The position numbers were made by a program, and so were the translations under genes. From NCBI GenBank assembly GCA_051453625.1, contig JBOZIK010000001.1:250585767-250631630 (forward strand): 45,864 nucleotides of DNA. The letters run 5' to 3'. The notes beneath the pieces are model-generated. The model worked only from the letters and a program-made list of their open reading frames with translations, searched no databases and was not told the origin of the DNA. Below, one piece after another: positions 11,001 through 20,469 of this stretch (position 1 is its first letter; each line of letters opens with the position of its first letter). The DNA comes from Welwitschia mirabilis (Eukaryota; Gnetophyta; Gnetopsida; Welwitschiales).

Positions 11001-11100
11001 TAGGATTGATGCATTACACATCCTATGATATTAGGTAAAAATGTACTATACATCCTATTATAGTAGGTAAAATTACACTACACATCTTCTATTATTAAAA
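11001..11100. repeat. About 32-bp tandem repeat, 3 units, in the copia 3' region
   Basis: Units built on ACACATCCTATNATATTAGG repeat near 11015, 11046 and 11072. The same short array, with different substitutions, occurs in the second copy at about 25606-25700 (TTTCATGGTGCTAG-type units), so it belongs to the element family. Confidence 0.5.
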
Positions 11101-11379
11101 TTAATAAACGATTTTTTTAATGATTGTAAAAGTAAAATAAATTCTAATATCTATATCAAAATGAATTATATCAAATCATATTTAATCCTATATTGAATTG
11201 AAAGTACTATAAATCTTCTTAATTATATAGTTTACTTTGAATGTTTATTATTTACTCTATTGTCATAAAATATACTAGTATAATTACTTCTTGATCTATA
11301 GGTCTCCTAATTTTATAGAATCCTACATACCGGATCTTTCACTATGCAAATAGAAAATTGATTATTGATGAAGAGCTCA

Positions 11380-11860
11380 ATTGCTTTCATTTTCTTCAAG
11401 TTTATTACCTCTAAAATTTTTCTTAATCATTCAATTTCTCTACATGCTTTAGATGTGTTGTGTATTGTACTCGTGTAGAAGACTGAGATATTACTCTTTA
11501 ATGCTTAAACCATTAAGATAAATGTGATGCTCCTAATAATATAATATACTATGATGTTAACAAGGATGTTTTTGAGTCTTTAGCAAAATTCTAAGTAAAA
11601 CTATGCCTTTACGATAACACGATAGTTTCCATTATATGTAAGGCCTTAGTCTTTTATTCTTTTTTAAATATCTCAATTCTCTCACAGAAACATTTAAATA
11701 ACTAATCTTTGATACATGAAGATATCTAAATAAATCATCAAATATATATGAGATACCTAGTCTAGTATTAGTAATATAAATGAAACTAACAATTATTATT
11801 TTATATGTAATATCATTTGTTAATTCTAATTTTTTATCAATACTAATTTTTTGCATTCTA
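11380..11860 (-). pseudogene. Copia RNase H domain remnant
   Basis: The minus-strand frame 11632-11856 (74 codons open) gives KKLELTNDITYK, SFIYITNTRLGISYIFD and LRYLKKNK. These match the copia stretch that reads like SLIYLTATRPDISYAV, then RILRYLKGT, between reverse transcriptase and RNase H. Further along (to about 11380) SQSSTRVQYTTHLKHVEKLND resembles the RNase H motif ALSSTEAEYIAL, with a stop just before. RNase H removes RNA from the RNA:DNA hybrid during reverse transcription. Conserved acidic residues are partly lost, so this is a relic. Confidence 0.65.
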
Positions 11861-12098
11861 TTCTAAAGGTTTAATAGTTTCTTTAACATTGTACAATCTA
11901 AATTTCTAAATAAAGTCTCTAACTTACTCTCTTTATATTATGAATATTTCATTATTTATCTATTTAATCTGCACAACAAGGTATAATCTAGATAATTCTA
12001 GATTAGAAATTTTAAATATTTACTTAAAGTAATATCTATATAATTTACATTAACTTCATTACTTCCAGTTATCAACATGTCATTTACATAAACTACTA

Positions 12099-12106
<8 letters not shown>

Positions 12107-12183
<77 letters not shown>

Positions 12184-12283
12184 NNNNNNNNNNNNNNNNN
12201 NNNNNNNNNNNNNNNNNNNNNNNNNNNNNNNNNNNNNNNNNNNNNNNNNNNNNNNNNNNNNNNNNNNNNNNNNNNNNNNNNNN

Positions 12284-12355
<72 letters not shown>
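12107..12355. repeat. Compound (TC)n(TG)n microsatellite containing a 100-N gap
   Basis: (TC) runs 12107-12132 and (TG) 12133-12183. Then come 100 N (12184-12283) and (GT) to 12355. Both gap edges are inside the TG run, so the true length is unknown. The second copia copy has only a short AT-rich stretch at this place (about 26700-26730), so the run expanded in this copy. Open frames of TH, VC or ER repeats here are artefacts. Confidence 0.95.
12184..12283. other. Assembly gap (100 N)
   Basis: Exactly 100 N, the conventional size for a gap of unknown length, flanked on both sides by TG repeat. Confidence 0.95.
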
Positions 12356-12358
<3 letters not shown>

Positions 12359-13819
12359 CACGCGCGCATTCATTAGATTTGATGAACCATGTGGCATTTA
12401 CATCTTGATAGTCACATAGTATAAATCCAATGATACTTAAGAAACTAATACGTTTTATATATCATGCTCATATAGATTATTTTATCCCATATAGTGACTT
12501 AGTTAGCTTTCATACTTTATTTTTCATTATTTTTTAAACTTTACTTCAAGGCCCTCATAATCCATCATATATATTTCTTATTTAAAATATTCATTAAGAA
12601 AGGTAGATTTATGTATAACTAGTGTGTTTTTCATCCCTTTAATGTACTATGATAATTATATTTTTGATGTTATCCCATTTACCTATTAGTCTAAAGACTA
12701 CATTATAGTATAATCCTTTTCTTTAATGTAGCCCTCTAGTAATAAGTTAAGATTTTTATCATTCAAGGGTATTATTATTTTTAAATACTTATTATAAAAA
12801 ATCTATTTATTAGGTAACATAGTATGACCTAATAAATGATTAACCAACTCTCATGTACCATTCTACACTAGAGCATTACATTCTTCTTTAATGGCTTGGA
12901 CATAGTGATCACATAAATGGTTTATTTGAAAGAATTTGGTTCCCATAAAAGGTTATATGAAGCTCATCATTATCATTAAGATATGTATAAGAGCTTTTCC
13001 TAGTTCTAGCTTTTTCCTTTTCTTCATCATGAATATCTTATAAAGTAGACTTTAACCAAGTACATCATCCTTATCTTTGCAAGTGATTAGCATTTTAATT
13101 AGGAAAATCCAATCTAGAACCATGTTCATAAATGCTAGGTATACAAAAAATATCAAATTATCTAGTTTATATTATGTAAAAATTATTTTAGCTATAAGGA
13201 ATTGAGAGATTAAGACTAGTAAACACATCTCCTCCTTTAATTATAGAAAATTGAGAATCTATTATTTATACATGATAAAAGGAAGGACATAACTTAAAAA
13301 AATCATGCTAAGAATTACTCTGTGAATTTTCAAAAAAATATTATATCATAAGAGATGATGATCTTTTAGTTCTTAGTAAAGAACACATGATATCCTTTAC
13401 AGCCTATTGCATATTTTACAAATATGTGAATGCAAGTATGTGCACTAGGCTTGTTATGATTATCAATAGAAATATGGACATAGAACTTACATTCAAACAT
13501 AATAATATGGATTAAAGTAGGAATATGTCAATTTTACTTTTAGTAGGAGATACACCCTTTTTACAAGAACATCTAATACAATTCTTGAGGTAGTCTGTGA
13601 TAGTAATAACTTCATCTCATAAAAAGGTTTTACAACCATTACAGTACATTATTTAATGTGACATATCCATTATGGTCTAATTGAACTCAAGCCATATGCT
13701 AAAAAATCATTTAATAAATAAGATAAGGTAGTGATATAATTGCATTATAGGGATTGAAATAAGATTATATAGATCATTATAAATGAGAAACAATATTTCA
13801 AGTAGTGTATCACTTGTTG

Positions 13820-13960
13820 TTACAAAAGTATTACTATGTTACTTTATCCATTACACATGCTTCACATTAAGGAAACTCACATGAAATTGATGGTACAAGT
13901 TAATGTTCATTTTTATGCATTGCAGTAAAAGAAGAATAACTATGATAACCTACATTAGCA
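13820..13960 (-). pseudogene. Copia integrase zinc-finger region remnant
   Basis: The minus strand reads MHKNEH, then VPSISCEFP-stop-CEACVMDKVT. This resembles the GAG-pre-integrase and integrase N-terminal pattern of copia elements, where a C-x2-C pair is followed by GK (CEACVMGK type). The pair of Cys is kept and the Gly of GK is Asp. The catalytic DDE core that should lie toward 13000-13800 was not recognised. Support comes from the motif and from its place between protease and reverse transcriptase. Confidence 0.45.
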
Positions 13961-14229
13961 TGGCATTAGAGCAATGGAAAAATTTCCTATTTTGTGATAT
14001 GACCTGTAATTTCAGTTGTATCAATAATTTCTTAAAGATGCATAAGTTTTCTATTCATGTAATCTTTCATAATAAGTCTTTAAGAAGCATAAAAAATATT
14101 AATAGAATCCTTTATCATGATGATTAAATGATATTTTGTAACTAATATGAAAAGGAATAGAAGATGTAACCTCAAAGAGGGGACACATGGAACATGAGAT
14201 AGAATTTACTATAAAAGAGAAGATAATTA

Positions 14230-14400
14230 AAAATAAATTAAATCATGACCTTCTACAGGAATTGGAATTCTATTTTCAAAGTAAATATGACTATGAAAGG
14301 CTATAAAGTCATCAAAATAGTCACAACTATATGTTTAATTGCACTATTATGAATAATTCAAGACTTATCATGAGGTAGATTTTCACTTATATAAGTAAAA
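14230..14400 (-). pseudogene. Copia protease remnant
   Basis: At 14331-14363 the minus strand reads S-stop-IIHNSAIKH, which aligns with the copia aspartic protease start SWIIDSGATNH. Trp is now TGA and the active-site Asp is replaced. After a small frame change the reading continues FDDFIAFHSHIYFENRIPIP, as expected downstream of the active site. The protease would process the Gag-Pol polyprotein; this one cannot. Confidence 0.55.
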
Positions 14401-15600
14401 TCATAGCTTTAAAACATTATAATAAATTCATAATATTTAATAATATCTAAAGAACCAAAATTATCAGTGACCACATTTTCCTTAGGATAGCTTTAATGTT
14501 AGCTAAAGGTATCTTATAATAATTAGTGCCTTGACATTGTCTTTACATCCTAAACATTTATATGTTTTGTTATTTGGAGAAGAATTACTCTAATGTAATA
14601 TCTTCTTTAATTAAAACTAATGGCACTAAGGAGTTAGGCTTAATTTCTATTTCTAGGAAGCTTTACCCTTATAATAATGTTTAATATTAGAAGGTTTTGT
14701 CTTGAAGAATGTTTATTGTAATGAGATCCACTATGAGAATGGTATATGTTGAATGCAACTTTAGAAGATAAGGTATTGGTAAAGTTAAACTATGCTTTAA
14801 TAGTAATAAGGTACTTACTGAGTATATTAAAAGTCATTTATGATACTTTTTTACTATCATGTTATAACATAATGCAAATATGTAAAGATGGATCCTCAAA
14901 CAATGTCTAATCAAGTTATTGTAATGTATGCAAACTTTGTTTTTGTAGGTAAATTCTAGGAATAGTTTTCTTAATATTAGTTATGTATGTAATTAGTTAT
15001 CAAATCATTTTTTTTTAATAATGTAGGATATTCATACTTATTATGAGATTGATAAGCTTGAAACCATTCCTTGAGTAGAATGTATCTTATAATTTTATGA
15101 AATTGATGTGGCTAGTTTCACTATGGCTACCAATTTCTTATGCTCTAAAGCCACAAGTTTCTCATGATTATCATCAACTCACTATCAATATACTTTCAAG
15201 AATTTTCTTCCTCTAGAGATTAAAGATAAAAATGTTCTTTCTTAAATAATATAATGTCTAAACCACATTGTAGATAATGGCATCAAATCTTCATGCCGAT
15301 CTTACTAATTCTAATTATACTAAAGAGTGACTGATATGTTGATCATAATTCTACTTTGTTAATATCAATGAAGAAGAGTCTGAAAAGAGTTGAAACTTTT
15401 CTTTCGATATCACCATAGCTAATATAATAAAAAGAATAGATTAAAGGTTATGAGGTGTAATTGATTTTTAGAGGGATCTTGTCTACATCCATAACTCAAA
15501 AAATGGATCTATCCTTTAGATAACTAAAAATTATTAAATCAAGATAAGAAAAAAATTAAGATTAGGAAACTAAAATGGTATAGTCAATTTGTAAATGAAT
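14400..15600 (-). other. Expected copia gag region, not recognisable
   Basis: By position this should hold gag. A minus-strand stretch near 14680-14740 is rich in His, Ser, Lys and Asn (SKVAFNIYHSHSGSHYNKHS), like a nucleocapsid tail, and a poor knuckle-like segment lies near 14560. No domain can be named. Confidence 0.3.
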
Positions 15601-15770
15601 CTTCCTCATATTTACAAGTCAAACATTCTATCCAAATCATAGTAACATGAAAAGATGTTAAAAAAATGAGAAAGAGCCATAATAGAGAGCTATACCTAAT
15701 TTAAAAGGAATGTTAATCACATCCATGATTCAAATGATCTATCCAATCATAAAAATGTGAGAAACTAATA
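15481..15770. repeat. Three degenerate direct repeats spaced about 110-125 bp
   Basis: Related segments begin near 15481 (TACATCCATAACTCAAA), 15607 (TATTTACAAGTCAAACATT) and 15716 (CACATCCATGATTCAAATG), each followed by ATCTATCC or TCTATCC and an ATAA/ATGA-rich tail. The match is imperfect and was judged by eye. Confidence 0.35.
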
Positions 15771-18700
15771 AATATAATCCTACTTTAATCACATGCAAAA
15801 TGAAAAACAAAGTGATTTTCTTTAAAAAGACTTCTATGAATGCAGTGAATTTTAACTTAATGGGCCTAAATCATTATATAGTTAAGTGAAAAATTTATTA
15901 ATTTTAGATATTTCTCCTAATATGAGTAGTGATTATTTCCTTTACACTAGTTTTATTTTGTCTTCAAACAAGAAGTAAAAGGATAAACTATGAATCACCT
16001 TAGTAAAGCATCCAAGTTATTAGTCAATTTTAATTACCTTAGCTCCATATCTTCTTCAAGAAACATTGCAATATAATGATTGAGACCTCATTATACCTTA
16101 GAATTAGTAAATTTTAATTTATTACACTTATGATCACCTCTTGATTTGATGATGAAATCCAAGTAGATCCTAATACTATGCCTCTAGTATTAACCTATTA
16201 CACGCTTGATTAAGAAGGATTAAATTATGGAAACTAGACCTCAAGATTAATATGAGTTTTTTGTCTTTTGTCTTTTATGCCAATAGCTTAAAATGGCATG
16301 TGAGTAATATACAATAATTTATTTCTTCTTATTATTATTTTTATAAATTAATGGATGAAAAATTATTAATAATAATTTGATAATTAATATGGTATATATT
16401 AAATATAAAATACATTAAGTTTCTAAAATTTAAGGGATAAATAGTTAAATTTCATGTCTAACCATCATGTCTTACCAAGGAAAATATACTTTTACTTTAT
16501 AATTTGTGTTATAACAAATCTCAACCATTTATTGAAATTAAGTAGTTAATAGTTTACATTTACCATTTCATTAATAAATATACACAACTCCTAAAGTTTC
16601 TCTTGAAACTACTTATAATTATACCTTAATCATTAAACAACCTATAATCGTATGTTGCCTTCTAAGTGAACTACCATTTTGACATTTACTACTCATTCTT
16701 AATACAGAGAGATCAGTCCATTGATTTTTCCACTAGTCCACCTTTACTTTTTATTAATCCACATGCAACTTGAGCTATAAGTTTTAGAAGGAAAGAATAT
16801 TTCATTATGAAGGATGCCTTCCAACATTTTCTATAATAATACACCTTCCTATATCTAGAGAACATTGAAAAGATAAAATGAGAAAGTATTCTTTAAGAAA
16901 GTGGAGAAAGCTATTTATTTAATAAAGTAGAAGGGTTCTACAAAATTTGTGTATTATTTTTAATAAACAATATGTACAAGAAGGAGGAGATGAAAAATAA
17001 GAAGGAATAGAATCTTGGAGGTTGTCAAGAAGGATAGTGAAGGTAGAAGTTTTTATTACTTCCATGCTTTTTTAAAGGGAACTTTCTTTATTAAATAATG
17101 ATTATCAACCTTATCATTTAGAAAAGGATTTAGTAAAATTATGTAATAAGCTAGATGTAGAGTATTCTCCTAATAGAAAAGTAGCTTTATCATGCCATTT
17201 TTATTTCAAAATCAAATATCTTTGTTTAGATTCAATGGCATAAATATGTATCCATATTATCATGCATCAAATGCTTAGTCCTTTATCTTACATTTCATTT
17301 TTGTTTTTTTTAATATTAAAAAAATCTAATATATACAAGTTCATCTTTAACCTCATAAAATATTCAAGTCAAGCTCTAAAAATCCACCTTTTACTACCTT
17401 ACTAGTAACATCCTTAGGTTTAAAATTGTTGGTGGGACTTTATACATTAAAGGATGGAATAAAATGACATTAACTTCACTACAAATAGTTAAATTACTAG
17501 AGGTAGAAAGCACAAAAAACTAAATAGGGTATTAAAAAAATCAAATTGGAACATCAAGAAGCCAAAAGACTTTAGAAGCACATGAATAAAAAGGGGAATA
17601 GAAACCATGAAGATAAAGATATTTAATCCCTAATTTCTTTTAAGATTAAATGAAAGTACTTAAAATTATACTAACAAAACATAAAAGTTAGGTTCAAATA
17701 ATTTGGAAAAATATGATAGATGATTAAAAAATGATATTACATAGAATTAATAAGAATAACAAGGAAGGAATCTCTAAATTAGAGGATACTACTATGATTT
17801 TAGGCTCAAGAGAGATTTCTTCACATGAAATGTCTCCTTTAAAATCATATTCATTTACTTAATGTTTTTCTTCTTTTCTTTATTTTATATCCTTATTCTT
17901 TGTCCAACCATATTGTAAAATTTAAGAAATTGAAATATGTGGCTTACATTCTCTTCCAGAATTTAAATTTTTAAAAAACATTTACTAATTTTTTAACCTA
18001 TTCTAACATCAATGACAATGTAAAACATTGATTAAAGGGTGTAAGGCATTGAAAATTTTTAAAATATCATTGTTTCATATCTTAATAAAAGGACCATACA
18101 AATTTCCTTGCTTTGTTAAATTTATAAGGAAAGGAAAGCCTTTAATGATAAATTAAAATGTCTAAATGAAACTAAACTTAAAAAGTTATGAAATTTTATT
18201 TGTTTTTTGAATTTTTCCTTTGTTTCATAATTTTATTGTCACCTGTATTTAGCTTATCATATGACTTTAATATAAATGCAAGTCTAAGATTTTTAAGCTC
18301 ATGTAATCATTTATCATTAAGCATACAATCAATACTTAAAAAATTTAAAATTTTCAAATAGCCTTTTAACTTGATTTTATGTATTATTTGCTAAGGAAGT
18401 ATAAAGATGCTAGTTCAGAAGTGTGTTCAAACTTGAATTTCAACATACTAGCACCACAAATCTAGTAACTAATGTACATAAGGTTATAAATATAATGATT
18501 AAATTGCCATTACCTAAGTTTAATCATTACAGTTTCTAAAGTATTATTAGAAAGGATTAACACATGGATTTTACCTTATAGGTCATCTTGAATTGCCACA
18601 CTATGATCTAGACAAATAACCCAAGAAAACCAATGCCATTGTCTAGAGCATTAGAACATTAAGGTTTTACAAGAAGATATGTTTCACAAAATCTAGTTTA

Positions 18701-19286
18701 TGAATTAGTTAATATACTATCCAAAAAAGTTTACATAATGGCACAAGAATCAAATTAATACCCAAAAAAAGCCATTAGATATCTTAAGGAAAACAAGGAG
18801 TAATGTAATTTGTTTTAAGGTTTAATCAAATTGATCATGACCATATTTTATATATCTTGGCATATCAAGTATTTATCATCATAACCTACTTTAAGAGTTA
18901 AGGTATGTTTTTCACTTTTCGTCCTATGTTATTTTGTATTAATTTTGTAGGTTGCTTTTAGGACTTATAATGTAATGATCATCCAATAGCCCACAAGGAT
19001 CAAAACATACTATGTGCTTAAAATGTCAAATAGAATTTCTTGTACTATGGTTCTAGATATTTATGAACTAAAGTCACCTTCAGCTAAGAATTAAGAAATG
19101 TAACAAGTCTTTCTCTTGCATATATCGCAATCACTTTACATAATGAAAAAGACACATGACTTTATTATTACACTTCATGGTAATTAAAAATATGTTCTTC
19201 ATAGTAAGAAACAATCCATGGTGAAAATTACTTGGAGTGAGGTAAACAAACATATAAACAAAATTCATTCAAGTATCAAGTTCTAT
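15771..19286. other. Unassigned AT-rich DNA
   Basis: No gene, RNA or clear element was recognised. Only short chance frames are present. A plus-strand KKAIRYLKENK reading near 18760 recalls the copia motif RILRYLKGT, but neighbouring motifs are missing, so no call is made. The primer site and 5' LTR of the copia element to the left should lie in the first kilobase but could not be fixed. Confidence 0.5.
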
Positions 19287-19296
19287 NNNNNNNNNN
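19287..19296. other. Assembly gap (10 N)
   Basis: Ten unknown bases in unassigned sequence. Confidence 0.9.
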
Positions 19297-19351
19297 AATA
19301 GTCTGCATCAACTATGAGTAATTCTTTATGCAGAAGTCTTCTCACACTCAC

Positions 19352-19380
19352 AATAAAAAAAAAAAAAGAAAAGAAAAAAC
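19352..19380 (+). repeat. A-rich tract after an AATAAA
   Basis: CAATAAAAAAAAAAAAAG followed by more A-rich sequence. A poly(A)-like tail right after AATAAA can mark the 3' end of a LINE, SINE or processed copy, but no body of such an element was recognised upstream and no flanking duplication was found. Confidence 0.3.
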
Positions 19381-19603
19381 ATTTTTCATAACAAAATAAG
19401 TTCTTAAATGATAGGTTCCTCTCTTTCTTCAAGAATTAATAAAACATATGAACATGGCTCTTATGAATAAATCAAATAGTATGGTGTTTTAAACCTATCT
19501 TGCATTCAATCTTGTAATTCAATAAAATGATCTCTGAAATCCACAAAGTCGCATGCAACAGTGATAATAAAAGAATTCTGGTGGGAGGAATGCATGAAAA
19601 AGA

Positions 19604-19693
19604 ATGGTATTCTTTCACTAAAGAACCTGGGTATGACAATACATAAGCATGGTATTCTTTCACTAAAGAACCTGAGTATGGCAATACATAAGC
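19604..19693. repeat. Two 45-bp direct repeats, plus a partial third
   Basis: Unit 1 (19604-19648) and unit 2 (19649-19693) both run from ATGGTATTCTTTCACTAAAG to ACATAAGC and differ at only about two positions. A partial third start, ATGGTATTCTCTC, lies at 19752. 45 bases is 15 codons, and the minus-strand frame 19472-19684 passes through both units (SLVKEYH twice). That could be chance. Confidence 0.75.
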
Positions 19694-20189
19694 ATCTTGG
19701 GCATTGAAAGGTTTCTTTCTTCTACAAACTTGTCTCCTTCAAGTGGAAAGCATGGTATTCTCTCGCTGTTAAAATTTCTCTACGAAATCTAGAAATATCT
19801 CTCTATTAAACTCTTTCATCTTTATTTTATTTTATTTTCCCTTTCTCGACAACAATTTATATTTTCCATTTAAATATATAAACGTCCTTTTCCATAAAGA
19901 AATTGATAACATTTGACATCCAAAATGAAACAGAAACAAACGGTAAAAGAGAGATTATTTGGGAAAATACAAAATAGAGCTTGTTAGTCTTTCGGCATTG
20001 GATTGGAAAAAGACAATGAAAGGTCAAAAAATTTGGAAGTGTTTCTTGTAAATATTTGATGATTTCTTAAATGAAATGCAAACAAGGATGTCCATTTCTG
20101 AAATCCTGAAAATTTTAATGCCAACTACCAAATATGATTTCAATAAACATTATTGCGGTTCAGCTTCTCAAGAATTGCCCTTCATTTGA

Positions 20190-20375
20190 TCATTGACTTC
20201 TGTAGCGTGTGGCTAATTTAAAAAAGTTCAGCATCCTATCATTTTTCCAATTCATGTTGCATGGTTTTTTCATAGAGCCGTTCTTAGCAAGCACACCAAT
20301 CATTGCTTCAAGAACAGAATATACGCAACCGTCCTGCCATAAAACTAAACCATGCAATTGTAATGTCTTAGCCAT
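20190..20375 (-). other. Short open frame, faintly PPR-like; unrecognised
   Basis: Sixty-one codons with a more balanced composition than the surrounding DNA. The stretch VYSVLEAMIGVLAKNGSMKK has the rhythm of a pentatricopeptide repeat helix pair (V-x-N-x-M-I-x-x-x-x-x-x-G-x-M). PPR proteins bind organelle RNA. One 20-residue resemblance is weak, the rest of the frame does not match, and no neighbouring PPR units were found on either side. It may be a relic of a gene fragment or chance. Confidence 0.15.
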
Positions 20376-20469
20376 GATATTGCACTACTTCTTCATAAAA
20401 ATATTTGAGGTCTCTATTAATCAACCAGCAAGCAGAGGGAACATTGAATTAAAAATTAAATTCTAGTCC

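Larger units (their letters stand above)
12050..12900 (-). pseudogene. Copia reverse transcriptase remnant, split by a microsatellite
   Basis: Near the right end, minus-strand AIKEECNAL, then NGT and ELV, match the start of the copia RVT_2 domain (AMEEEYDALIRNGTWELV type), with Trp changed to stop. At 12076-12090 the catalytic box reads YVNDM, followed by LITGSNEV, against the usual YVDDMLITGS. The first catalytic Asp is therefore Asn, a GAT-to-AAT change. Between these, a TC/TG microsatellite with a 100-N gap (12107-12355) interrupts the domain just upstream of the catalytic box. The enzyme would copy element RNA into DNA; this copy is dead. Confidence 0.7.
10914..15600 (-). mobile_element. 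Ty1/copia-like element, degenerate pol on the minus strand
   Basis: On the minus strand, remnants appear in Ty1/copia order from right to left: nucleocapsid-like and protease near 14330-14400, integrase zinc-finger region near 13840-13880, reverse transcriptase about 12900-12050, RNase H about 11860-11380, then a non-coding 3' part continuing to 10914 and, beyond the gypsy insertion, 1846-1607. Integrase before reverse transcriptase identifies copia rather than gypsy. Many stops and a microsatellite interrupt it. The 5' LTR and gag at the right end (past about 15000) could not be recognised. Confidence 0.7.

Noticed and set aside
11998-12419. Open frames with THTHTH, VCVCVC or ERERER repeats
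   Set aside because: They are translations of the TC/TG microsatellite and the N gap. Only the YVNDM tail on the minus strand carries meaning.
16167-16179. Possible minus-strand primer site TAGTATTAGGATC for the copia element
   Set aside because: It differs from TGGTATCAGAGCC by five transitions and the sequence to its right does not align with the 3' LTR piece at 1607-1846, so it cannot be confirmed.
18740-18800. Plus-strand KKAIRYLKENK, like copia RILRYLKGT
   Set aside because: A single short match with no SSTEAE-type or YVDD motif in the right place on either side.
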